38,695 bases of DNA. It comes from Alphaproteobacteria bacterium. Lineage in GTDB: Bacteria > Pseudomonadota > Alphaproteobacteria > Acetobacterales > Acetobacteraceae. Positions 32,352-38,695 of the stretch are shown here, piece after piece. The stretch is from NCBI GenBank assembly GCA_016869715.1, contig VGDM01000021.1, positions 1 through 38,695 of the forward strand. The letters run 5' to 3'. The position numbers and the translations under genes were made by a program. Position 1 is the stretch's first letter; every line of letters starts with the position of its first letter. The notes under the pieces are model-generated. The model was given only the letters and a program-made list of their open reading frames with translations. It searched no databases and was not told where the DNA came from.

Positions 32352-33491
32352 ATGAAAATCGTGGATATCAGGGCATTCCCAACCTCCTTCCCGTTGCCGC
32401 CCAATTCCGGGCCGCGGCTTGGGATTGGCCAGGCGGTGAAGCGCGATGCGGTGATGGTGAAGGTCATCACCGAAGATGGCATTGTCGGCTGGGGCGAAAG
32501 CCATCACGGCCGGGCGCATACCGCCATCGCGAAATTGCTAGAAACCACGCTCAAGCAATTGGTGCTCGGTATGGATGCCTTTGACACCACCGGCATTTGG
32601 GCGCGCATCTACAAATATCAGTTGGCAAGCCATGGCATGGGCGCCGCCACGGCCATGGCCATGTCGGGGCTCGACATGGCGCTATGGGATGCCAAGGGGA
32701 AGGCGCTCAATCTGCCGCTATACAAACTGCTTGGCGGTTCTGCGCGCCCGGTGCCGGCCTATGCCGGTGGCGTGGCACTTGGTTATCAGCCGCCAGCGCA
32801 GCTGCTTGATGAAGCAGCACCTCATATGGACGCAGGCTATAAGGCGGTGAAGCTTCGCGTGGGCGACACCGTGCGCGATGACATTGCGCGCATGGAAGCG
32901 GTGCGCGATGCCTTTGGCCATGAGCTTGAAATCCTGACCGATGCGAATATCGGCTATAATATCGCGCAAGTGCGGCAGGTAATGCCTGAGATGGACCGGC
33001 TGAATATCGGCTGGTTGGAAGAACCCTTTCCCGCGCATGATCACCGTTCCTATGCCGAGGCACATGGCTTCGGCAGCACGCCCTTGGCGGCCGGCGAGAA
33101 TCACTTCACCCGCTTCGAATTCACCCGCGTCTTGGAAGATGATGTGATCCGCATCTGGCAGCCTGATCTCTCCAAATGCGGCGGCGTGACCGAGACCATG
33201 CGCATCGGCGCCATGGCATCGGGCTTCAAGATCCCGATCCACCCGCATTCATCCATGACCGGCGTCAATCAGGCAGCGTCCATCCATCTGCTCGCCGCGA
33301 TTGATAATGGCGGTTATTTCGAAGCCGATGTCTCGCGCGCCAATAAGTTCCGCGATGAATTGGGCAGTGAGCCCTGGCGCATCGGAAAGGATGGCTGCGT
33401 GCGCCCGCTGGAAGCACCCGGCATTGGCGTAGAAGTGGATGAGGCTTTTCTAAAAGCGCACCCTGCCATCGAAGGCCCAGGCTACGTCTGA
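32352..33491 (+). CDS. Mandelate racemase/muconate lactonizing enzyme-family protein (enolase superfamily)
   Basis: A 379-residue enolase-superfamily enzyme with a capping N-terminal domain (MKIVDIRAF, GWGESHHG) and a (beta/alpha)7-beta barrel. The catalytic acid/base strand is AVKLRVG (Lys-x-Arg form). Metal ligands are the Asp of LTDANIGYN, the Glu of WLEEPFP and the Glu of AAGENHF. A distal QPDLSKCGG and the His of IHPHSS complete the mandelate-racemase-like site. Such enzymes abstract a proton alpha to a carboxylate for racemisation, epimerisation or acid-sugar dehydration. ATG 32352 has GAGGA 7 bases upstream; in-frame codons before it belong to the divergent promoter region. Substrate unknown. 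Confidence 0.9.
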   Translation: MKIVDIRAFPTSFPLPPNSGPRLGIGQAVKRDAVMVKVITEDGIVGWGESHHGRAHTAIAKLLETTLKQLVLGMDAFDTTGIWARIYKYQLASHGMGAATAMAMSGLDMALWDAKGKALNLPLYKLLGGSARPVPAYAGGVALGYQPPAQLLDEAAPHMDAGYKAVKLRVGDTVRDDIARMEAVRDAFGHELEILTDANIGYNIAQVRQVMPEMDRLNIGWLEEPFPAHDHRSYAEAHGFGSTPLAAGENHFTRFEFTRVLEDDVIRIWQPDLSKCGGVTETMRIGAMASGFKIPIHPHSSMTGVNQAASIHLLAAIDNGGYFEADVSRANKFRDELGSEPWRIGKDGCVRPLEAPGIGVEVDEAFLKAHPAIEGPGYV

Positions 33492-33515
33492 CCCGGCGCG
33501 GTTTCCCGCGCCGGG
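33492..33515. terminator. Perfect GC hairpin between convergent genes
   Basis: CCCGGCGCGG (33492-33501) and CCGCGCCGGG (33506-33515) form a flawless 10-bp stem with a TTTC loop, starting right after the enolase-family stop codon and ending 6 bases before the ornithine decarboxylase stop. Neither side has a long T run. Being symmetric it could end transcription from both directions. Confidence 0.6.
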
Positions 33516-33521
33516 ATCAAG

Positions 33522-34652
33522 TCAAATGTAATGTTCCTTCAACGGCGCATAGCCGTTGAAGCCCTGCGACGCGTAAGTCGTCACATAAGCCCCGGTTGCC
33601 AGCAGCTCCACCCGATCACCGCAGGCCAACTTCAGCGGCATGCGGTAATTAGATTTTTCATAGAGCGTATCTGTGCTGTCGCAGGTCGGCCCGGCGATAG
33701 TCACAGGCCCATCCTCAGTGCCGTCATGCGGCGTGCGGATGTCATAGCGAATGGCTTCGCCCTCGGTTTCCGCGAGGCCACCGAAGCGCCCGATATCCAG
33801 ATAGACCCAGCGCACCGGATCGCTGCCGCCCTTGCGGGAAACCAGCACCACTTCGCTCGAAACCAGGCCAGCATCGCCCACAATGAAACGCCCAGGCTCC
33901 ACCACCATCTCGGGCAGGTCATTGCCGAAATGCTTGGTCATGGCGCCCATGATGGCCATGCCGAAATCATCAATGCCCGGCACTTCCGCGCGGTAACGCA
34001 CCGGATAGCCGCCGCCCAGATTGACCATGCGGAGCTTCACGCCCGCTTCCTTCAAATCCGTGAACAGCATCGCAACCCGCGCGATGGCAACTTCATAGGT
34101 GGCGGTCTTGGTCTGCTGGCTGCCGACATGGAAGGAAATGCCATATGGGTCGAGCCCCATATCGCCGGCCTTCAGTATCAGGTCGCGCGCCATTTCCAAT
34201 TCGCAGCCGAATTTTCGCGAAAGCGGCCATTCGGCGCCTTCATTCTGCACCAGGATGCGGCAATAAACCTGCGCGCCGGGCGCGTAGCGCGCCAGCTTTT
34301 CCAATTCCTCGATGCTGTCGAAGGCGAACATGGAAACACCAACCTTATGGGCAGCCGCAATCGCGGATGCCTTCTTGATGGTATTGCCATAGGAAATCGC
34401 TTCCGGGCGCGCGCCGGCATTCAGGCACGCCTGAACTTCTTCAAAAGAAGCGGCATCAAAGCTCGATCCCAGCTTCACCAACCGCTCCAGGATCGGCGCG
34501 GCGGGATTGGCCTTCACGGCATAATAAATGCGCGTCAGCGGCAGTGCCGCGTGCATGGCGCGGTACTTTTCCTCTACACGATCCACATCCACCACAAGGC
34601 ATGGCGTGGCCGGCGCGTTGTCGCGCAAAAAGCGTGCGATTTTCGGTGTCAT
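33522..34652 (-). CDS. Ornithine/lysine decarboxylase, PLP fold type III
   Basis: A 376-residue alanine-racemase-fold decarboxylase making putrescine (and possibly cadaverine). PLP-Lys47 lies in RIYYAVKANP; SYGNTIK, SFHVGSQ and NLGGGYP are cofactor and phosphate-binding motifs; EPGRF precedes the second domain. Cys324 in GPTCDSTDTLY is the substrate-side catalytic Cys of eukaryotic-type ODC. ATG 34652 has GGAGGG 7 bases upstream (34660-34665). The frame stays open 77 codons further, but this covers the structured leader rather than protein. The leader suggests feedback control by polyamines or ornithine. Convergent with the enolase-family gene. Confidence 0.93.
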   Translation of the reverse strand: MTPKIARFLRDNAPATPCLVVDVDRVEEKYRAMHAALPLTRIYYAVKANPAAPILERLVKLGSSFDAASFEEVQACLNAGARPEAISYGNTIKKASAIAAAHKVGVSMFAFDSIEELEKLARYAPGAQVYCRILVQNEGAEWPLSRKFGCELEMARDLILKAGDMGLDPYGISFHVGSQQTKTATYEVAIARVAMLFTDLKEAGVKLRMVNLGGGYPVRYRAEVPGIDDFGMAIMGAMTKHFGNDLPEMVVEPGRFIVGDAGLVSSEVVLVSRKGGSDPVRWVYLDIGRFGGLAETEGEAIRYDIRTPHDGTEDGPVTIAGPTCDSTDTLYEKSNYRMPLKLACGDRVELLATGAYVTTYASQGFNGYAPLKEHYI

Positions 34653-34851
34653 CGCAGCACCCTCCAGGCTCCAAAGGGGCCGCCCATAAAGGCGACGGCC
34701 CAAGGTTAACGAAACGGTCGAACGAACCAGCGACCAGTAAATTGCGGCCTGAGGGATACTCAGACGGGGTTGCCAGAACGCTTGACGTCGTTGCGTAAAC
34801 CCTTTGGCCGGATGGGCCGGGGGCCAGAGGCACGTACGTACTGCGTCTGGC
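34653..34851 (-). ncRNA. Structured 5' leader of the ornithine decarboxylase gene (speF-motif candidate)
   Basis: Four hairpins lie in a row in transcription order. First is GCCAGACGCA/TGCCTCTGGC (34851-34823, nine of ten pairs). Next is a 5-bp stem CTGAG/CTCAG (34763-34749), then GGTCG/CGACC (34735-34716). Last is GGGCCGTC/GGCGGCCC (34701-34677), 11 bases before the Shine-Dalgarno. The tract looks less codon-like than the neighbouring genes. A conserved RNA element, speF, is known upstream of ornithine decarboxylase genes in Alphaproteobacteria. Position and fold make this a good candidate, but I cannot run a covariance model. Confidence 0.5.
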
Positions 34852-34854
34852 GCG

Positions 34855-34883
34855 CTTCTATGCCCTCGGCCCGCGGAATGCAA
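34855..34883 (-). promoter_or_regulatory. Candidate promoter of the ornithine decarboxylase leader
   Basis: On the minus strand TTGCAT (34883-34878) and TAGAAG (34860-34855) are separated by 17 bases. They match the sigma-70 hexamers at three and four of six positions. Transcription would begin near 34848, at the base of the first leader hairpin, giving a leader of about 195 bases. Confidence 0.35.
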
Positions 34884-35005
34884 GTGAAATGCGCCCCCAT
34901 GCCCGGTTTTTTTCCTTAAATCCCCCGGGGGCGCCCGGAATCATGCCCGAAACCCTGACGAGGGCCGGGTAATTCCGCCTGCAAGGCAACGCTTTGGCAG
35001 GAAGC
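34884..35005. other. Intergenic stretch between the MFS stop and the ODC promoter
   Basis: No gene is seen. It holds a T run at 34907-34913, a short CG palindrome CCCCCGGGGG (34922-34931) and a weak CCTGC/GCAGG hairpin just after the MFS stop. None is a convincing terminator, so termination of the MFS gene before the ODC leader is unclear. Confidence 0.5.
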
Positions 35006-36232
35006 TTACCGGGCAGGCCCGCGCGAATCCGCCCCGCGCCCCAACCAGCGCAGCACGGCAAACCCCGCCAGCATGATGAAAGCGACATGGCCAAAGGCGA
35101 TGCCCCAGGCGGCCACACCCTCTCCGCCCGCCCAATCCAGCAGCACCCCCGCCAGCAACGGCCCGACAAACCCGCCCGCATAGCCCAACATGCTATGCAG
35201 CCCCATGGTCGCGCCGCGCAGCGCCGGGTCCGCCGCCTGCACCGTCCCCGCCGTCAGCGCCGAGCTATCCAGATAGATCGCCGCATTCCACAAAAACACC
35301 AAAAGCAGCACCACAAAGGGCGAGGCCCCACAGCCAAACCCCGCCACCAGCGACAACGCAGCGCCCGAGAGCATGGCAATCGCCACAATCCTGTCCCGCC
35401 CGAGGCTCTCGGCCAGGCGGTTCCCGACGAGTGAACTCGCAATACCGACCAACCCGGCAAGGGTGAACAATACAGTGGGGCCGGGCAGCCAGGCCGGCGG
35501 CGCCTGGATCAGGAAGCTCGTGGTCAGGAAGGCGACCGCCCAGGCGCGCAGCACGGCCATTTCCAGCGTATGCACCGAATAGCCCGCAATCCAGGCCATG
35601 GCGCGGCGATTGGCGAAAACCGGGCGGAAATCCAGCAACCCGCGCGGCGCGGCGCTTTTGGGTGGTGGTGCATCGGGCAGGATCAGCATGGCAATGGCAA
35701 AGGCGCCAGTGGCTGCCAGCCCCGCCGCCAGAAAAGCAAAACCCGGCCCCACCAGCGCATTGCAAAGCCCGGCCAGCGCAAAGGAAGATGCCCCGGCAAT
35801 GCCCACCCCCGCCGCATGCCAGGAAACAGCGCGCGATTGCGCCACACCAGTCAGCGGATCAGCAATGGCTTTAAGCCCGGGCATATAGGCCCCCGCCCAG
35901 CCAATCCCGGCGAGTGCGCGAAAGAACAGCCCGCCCCAAAAGCCATCGGCGAAAAACGCAAAGCCCAGATGCGCCACCGCCGTGGCGCCCGTGCCGATCA
36001 GATAAATCCGCCTGGCCGGCACGCGATCCGTGAGCGAAAGCAGCACCGGCACCGCCGGCACATAGGCCGCGAATAAAACCCCAATCAGCCAGCCCGCTTC
36101 GGTGGCGGAAAGTGACCAGCGCGCCATCATCTCCGGCAAAAGCGCGGGCAGGGTGAAGGCACCCATTTGGGTCAGGATTTGCGCCGTGACCATGGCCACC
36201 ACGAAACCCCGGCTGCCGGGGGACAGGGTCAT
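35006..36232 (-). CDS. MFS transporter
   Basis: A 408-residue major facilitator with about twelve hydrophobic segments. The first two helices are linked by a loop with LTDRVPARR, the usual A-motif region. A longer central loop (PPPKSAAPRGLLDFRPVF) separates the two halves. It is a secondary transporter in the inner membrane; the CynX/NreB-like or sugar-type subgroup cannot be fixed by eye. ATG 36232 (MTLSPGSRG) is chosen; it lacks a good ribosome site, and a TTG at 36250 is an alternative. It is divergent from the MaoC-like gene. Downstream on the same strand is the ornithine decarboxylase with its own leader, so they are probably independent. Confidence 0.88.
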   Translation of the reverse strand: MTLSPGSRGFVVAMVTAQILTQMGAFTLPALLPEMMARWSLSATEAGWLIGVLFAAYVPAVPVLLSLTDRVPARRIYLIGTGATAVAHLGFAFFADGFWGGLFFRALAGIGWAGAYMPGLKAIADPLTGVAQSRAVSWHAAGVGIAGASSFALAGLCNALVGPGFAFLAAGLAATGAFAIAMLILPDAPPPKSAAPRGLLDFRPVFANRRAMAWIAGYSVHTLEMAVLRAWAVAFLTTSFLIQAPPAWLPGPTVLFTLAGLVGIASSLVGNRLAESLGRDRIVAIAMLSGAALSLVAGFGCGASPFVVLLLVFLWNAAIYLDSSALTAGTVQAADPALRGATMGLHSMLGYAGGFVGPLLAGVLLDWAGGEGVAAWGIAFGHVAFIMLAGFAVLRWLGRGADSRGPAR

Positions 36233-36330
36233 GCGGGGATTAGGCCGCAATTCGCCCGCTTCGGATAGCCCGGCTTGATCCCTTACGCGCCGCGCCCGAT
36301 GTTATGGTGCGTGATTAAGGGATGGACGCA

Positions 36331-36789
36331 ATGCGCATGGTCGAAACCCCGGAAGCGCTCCGCGCGCTGATCGGGCAGGAATTGGGGGTCAGTGATTGGC
36401 TGGAAGTGACACAGGAACTGATTGATCGCTTTGCCGAGGTCACTAGCGATCATCAATGGATTCATGTGGATGTGGAACGCGCCAAGCGCGAGATGCCCGG
36501 CGGCAAGACCATCGCGCATGGCTATCTGCTGCTGTCGCTGCTGCCCAAGCTTGGTGCTGGTATCTACAAGCTTTCCTGGCCTACGCGGTCCATCAATTAT
36601 GGCAGCGACAAGGTGCGCATCGTCAATCCGGTCAAGGCCGGCGCGCGCGTCAGGCTGCGTCAAAGCCTAGTTGCGGTGGACGATGGCGCGCCGGGCGCGC
36701 ATCGCATCACCGTGCGCCAGACGCTGGAAATCGAAAATGAGGCAAAGCCCGCCATGATCGCGGATACCATCCGCATGTCTTTCACCTAA
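36331..36789 (+). CDS. MaoC-like hotdog-fold dehydratase
   Basis: A 152-residue hotdog-fold protein. The hydratase motif has Asp40 and His45 in FAEVTSDHQWIHVD. TIAHGYLLLSLLP on the central helix and INYGSDKVRIVNPV are typical of the NodN/MaoC branch that hydrates or dehydrates (R)-enoyl-CoA thioesters. Three Met codons lie close together; 36331 has AAGGG at 9 bases, while 36322 would have almost no spacing. It lies 18 bases before the UPF0173 hydrolase gene, so the two are likely cotranscribed. Substrate unknown. Confidence 0.85.
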   Translation: MRMVETPEALRALIGQELGVSDWLEVTQELIDRFAEVTSDHQWIHVDVERAKREMPGGKTIAHGYLLLSLLPKLGAGIYKLSWPTRSINYGSDKVRIVNPVKAGARVRLRQSLVAVDDGAPGAHRITVRQTLEIENEAKPAMIADTIRMSFT

Positions 36790-36807
36790 AACGCAAAGGA
36801 ACACGCA

Positions 36808-37518
36808 ATGAAACTCACCTGGTTCGGCCATTCCGCTTTTCGGCTGGAATTCGGCAAGTCGGTTGTGATGATTGACCCCTTCCTCACCGGCAATCCCGCC
36901 TTTGGCGGCGATGCGGAAGCAGCCAGCGCGGGTGCGACCCATGTGCTGCTCACCCATGGCCATGCCGATCACATCGGCGATACCGCCGCCATCTGCAAAC
37001 GCACTGGCGCAAGGCTTGTCACCAACTATGAACTCGCCATGTGGCTCGGCAAACAGGGTGTCGCGGCGTTTGATCCCATGAACACCGGTGGCACCACGGA
37101 TCAGGGCGAGTTTACCGTCACGCTGACCCAGGCTTTCCATTCCTCGGTTGAGGTGGATGCCAATGGCGTTTTCCATTGCCTCGGCCTGCCAAACGGCATT
37201 GTGGTGACGCCGAAGGACAAGCACGAGCCGACCGTCTATCATATGGGTGATACGGATATCTTCTCCGACATGGCGCTGATTGATGAGCTTTACGCGCCGA
37301 CGGTCGCTTTGGTGCCGGTGGGGGATCGCTTCACCATGGGACCGCGCGCTGCGGCGCTTTCGGTGAAGCGGTATCTGCGCAATGTCACCACTGCTATTCC
37401 GTGCCATTACGCGACTTTCGGCATGTTGCTGCCGGATGCCTCGGGCTTTCAGGCGGAGATGGTTGGCGCCAAGGCCAAGGTGCTGGTGCCGGAAAAGGGC
37501 AAGGGGCTTAGCCTGTAA
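36808..37518 (+). CDS. UPF0173 metal-dependent hydrolase (metallo-beta-lactamase fold)
   Basis: A 236-residue protein of the UPF0173/YtkL-like group. [14 protein letters not shown] at the start is the family hallmark. The metal site THGHADH lies at 49-55, with further ligands likely in QAFHSS, HMGDTD and the C-terminal CHYATFG. Length matches the family. The biochemical role of this group is not established; relatives are predicted Zn-dependent hydrolases. GGAAC precedes the ATG. A hairpin (37526-37569) follows 8 bases after the stop and closes the MaoC/UPF0173 unit. Confidence 0.93.
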   Translation: MKLTWFGHSAFRLEFGKSVVMIDPFLTGNPAFGGDAEAASAGATHVLLTHGHADHIGDTAAICKRTGARLVTNYELAMWLGKQGVAAFDPMNTGGTTDQGEFTVTLTQAFHSSVEVDANGVFHCLGLPNGIVVTPKDKHEPTVYHMGDTDIFSDMALIDELYAPTVALVPVGDRFTMGPRAAALSVKRYLRNVTTAIPCHYATFGMLLPDASGFQAEMVGAKAKVLVPEKGKGLSL

Positions 37519-37525
37519 GCGCGCG

Positions 37526-37569
37526 ACCTGGGCGGGCACCGTGATCCGGATCAAGGCGCCTGCCCAGGT
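37526..37569 (+). terminator. Hairpin after the UPF0173 gene
   Basis: ACCTGGGC (37526-37533) and GCCCAGGT (37562-37569) form a perfect 8-bp stem around a 28-base loop that itself contains the palindrome GATCCGGATC. There is no clear T run after it, so it may be a weak or Rho-assisted stop. Confidence 0.45.
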
Positions 37570-37624
37570 AAACTGTCAGAAAGGTTACTGGTTAGAACTC
37601 TTGTTTTAATGGAAGGAAATCCTC

Positions 37625-38203
37625 ATGCCATGTGACCGGCGCTGGCTTCTTTTGGGGTTACTCGGGCTTGGCGCTTGCGCTGCCACGCCCAGGGAAACGG
37701 CGTTCTTGCCGGAATTTCGCGGCTTTGTTTCAGTTGACCCTGTGCGCCATTCGATTGAGCAGGCCGCGTATATGCTCACCCATCGAAACCGGCTCATTGG
37801 TCAGCCGTGGGAAACCGCCCGCCTGGTACAGGCTTTGGAATTCCTCGCCGTGGAAGTGCCGAATGGGCCGGGCTGGAATGTTATGCTCCCCATGTCGCAA
37901 CTGACCCTGCCGGCTGCGCGAGCCGAATGGCGTCAGGCCTTCGGCATCAGGCCGGACGCACGCGCGCAGGAGGTGATTGATAGCCTGACGGAACTCCGCA
38001 CGGCCTTTGCCGAACAGCGGCCAGCCGCTGCACCTGCCGCCTTGCGCGCGCCGCTTTTCACCCCGGGTGGGCGGGAAGCGCTCACTCTCTTCGCTGATCC
38101 ACCCGCCCTGCCGCGCACCACCCGCGCCTTGATTGATGCACGCCGGGAATTGGTCTCGCAGAGTGTTGAGCGGCGTTCGGGGCTTCCCTTTGTTATTCGC
38201 TAA
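37625..38203 (+). CDS. Predicted lipoprotein, 192 aa
   Basis: The N-terminus MPCDRRWLLLGLLGLGAC is a lipoprotein signal with lipobox LGAC, giving Cys18 as the lipidated residue, so it is probably membrane-anchored in the envelope. I recognise no enzyme family in the mature part. It has a conserved-looking core (DPVRHSIEQAAYMLTHRNRL, QALEFLAVEVPNGPGWNVML), then an Ala-rich helical stretch and a basic end. AAGGA lies about 9 bases before ATG 37625. The core and even the ribosome-site region recur immediately downstream in a broken copy, showing a tandem duplication. Function unknown. Confidence 0.75.
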   Translation: MPCDRRWLLLGLLGLGACAATPRETAFLPEFRGFVSVDPVRHSIEQAAYMLTHRNRLIGQPWETARLVQALEFLAVEVPNGPGWNVMLPMSQLTLPAARAEWRQAFGIRPDARAQEVIDSLTELRTAFAEQRPAAAPAALRAPLFTPGGREALTLFADPPALPRTTRALIDARRELVSQSVERRSGLPFVIR

Positions 38204-38277
38204 ATGGAGGCGCCCGCCGTACCAGACAAGGATACAAATATAACTGGCGACGTAAGATTCATTGGAAGGATATCGAA

Positions 38278-38560
38278 ATGAGTCACGACAGGGGCATTTT
38301 TTTTCGCGAGGCTGATTAGCTTGGGCGCCTGCTCTGGCTCGCCTGGGACAGCCCGGCTGCCGGAATTCAACAGCTTCATCACGGCGGATGCTGTGCGCCA
38401 TTCCATCGAACAGTGCGCCGATATGCTGACCAATTCGCGCCGCTTGACTGGTCAGCCTTGGGGAACCGCGCGCCTGACCCAGGGTTTGGAATTTCTCTCG
38501 GTTGAATTGCCGAATGGGCCGCGCTGGAACGTCATGCTGCCCCCGCCGCGCAGGACATGA
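38278..38560 (+). pseudogene. Frameshifted and truncated tandem copy of the lipoprotein gene
   Basis: From ATG 38278 the frame reads MSHDRGIFF and then hits a stop at 38315-38317. One base off, it continues as ARLISLGACSGSPG, a lipobox, then LPEFNSFITADAVRHSIEQC, LTGQPWGTARLTQGLEFLSV and WNVMLP, clearly homologous to the gene just upstream. The shift is at a run of eight T (38297-38304); seven T would restore a lipoprotein signal. Similarity to copy 1 stops near 38541, where the coding sequence ends early at TGA 38558-38560 and transposase sequence begins. The bases before the ATG (ATTGGAAGGATATC) also resemble those before copy 1. Confidence 0.8.
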
Positions 38561-38695
38561 CCCAGCGCAGAGCATCGCGCGGGAATCCCTTGTCAGCGGA
38601 AGAGCGCGCGAAGAACGCCACCAAATCACGCGTGCGGGCGAAGGGCGAGCATCCGCTGCTGATCATCAAGCGGATTTTTGGTTTCACTCAAGTCC
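38557..38695 (+). mobile_element. IS5-type transposase, C-terminal part (cut by window end)
   Basis: The open frame from ATG 38557 to the last base reads MTQRRASRGNPLSAEERAKN, then TKSRVRAKGEHPLLIIKRIF and GFTQV. The pattern R-A-K-N-x-T-K-S-R-V-R-A-K-x-E-H-P followed by I-K-R-x-F-G-F-T matches the conserved C-terminus of IS5-family DDE transposases, including the E of the catalytic triad region. Only the tail is visible and its N-terminal catalytic part is not upstream, since the lipoprotein remnant lies there, so this is a 5'-truncated fragment or a recombined junction. No terminal inverted repeat can be identified from this side. Confidence 0.75.

Noticed and set aside
33531..34709. 392-codon plus-strand open frame opposite the ornithine decarboxylase
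   Set aside because: Antisense shadow of a clearly conserved enzyme; composition rich in His, Arg and Gln and no family resemblance.
1..38695. tRNA, rRNA, CRISPR array or prophage block
   Set aside because: No cloverleaf-like sequence, rRNA segment, regularly spaced repeat or phage gene set was found; the only mobile-element trace is the IS5-type fragment at the right edge.

Overview
The window is GC-rich DNA with long, tightly packed genes, many 4-base ATGA start/stop overlaps and frequent GTG/TTG starts. The gene content points to an alphaproteobacterium, most likely a Rhodospirillales/Acetobacteraceae (Roseomonas-like) heterotroph: several tripartite-tricarboxylate (Bug-type) receptors, a fold-III ornithine decarboxylase, TspO, and amidohydrolase and GMC oxidoreductase gene sets. 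The lineage is inferred from gene content; no rRNA or other marker is present. No tRNA, rRNA or CRISPR array was seen.

Layout. (1) 1-3265 (+): the end of a NitT/TauT-type ABC transporter (binding-protein C-terminus, ATPase, permease) translationally coupled to a cytosine-deaminase-like amidohydrolase. (2) 3321-8713 (-): a five-gene run of CoA transferase, creatininase-family hydrolase, two tandem paralogous FAD-linked oxidases and an NQO-type flavoprotein. It is bounded on both sides by copies of one hairpin repeat. (3) 8834-12286: a GMC oxidoreductase divergent from an alpha/beta hydrolase plus a cytosolic DHPD-like solute-binding-fold protein. (4) 12291-17044 (-): N-acyl-D-amino-acid deacylase-like amidohydrolase, MDR oxidoreductase, orphan family-5 binding protein, TspO. 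(5) 17089-23170: a second GMC oxidoreductase, two orphan Bug receptors, an M20 amidohydrolase, a short hypothetical protein and an SDR.

(6) 23231-28159 (+): a compact queuosine operon, queA-tgt-queF-queG-queC-VUT transporter, each junction overlapping. It covers preQ0 formation, preQ0 to preQ1 reduction, tRNA base exchange, epoxyqueuosine formation and its reduction, plus probable uptake of a deazapurine precursor. queD and queE are not here.

(7) 28160-32248 (-): an amidase with a coupled small protein, a terminator, a decayed Bug gene, a frameshifted DHPD-like gene and an intact Bug receptor. A divergent enolase-superfamily gene follows, with a perfect dyad between the two promoters. (8) 33522-36232 (-): a PLP-fold-III ornithine decarboxylase with a roughly 195-base leader rich in hairpins, and an MFS transporter. 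(9) 36331-38695 (+): MaoC-like protein, UPF0173 metallo-hydrolase, a lipoprotein gene, a frameshifted and truncated tandem duplicate of it, and the C-terminus of an IS5-type transposase at the window edge.

The most interesting signals are the structured ornithine decarboxylase leader, the hairpin repeat with compensatory base changes, the uncharacterised five-gene oxidase/creatininase/CoA-transferase operon, the queA start hairpin, and the poly-T frameshifts in two otherwise readable genes.
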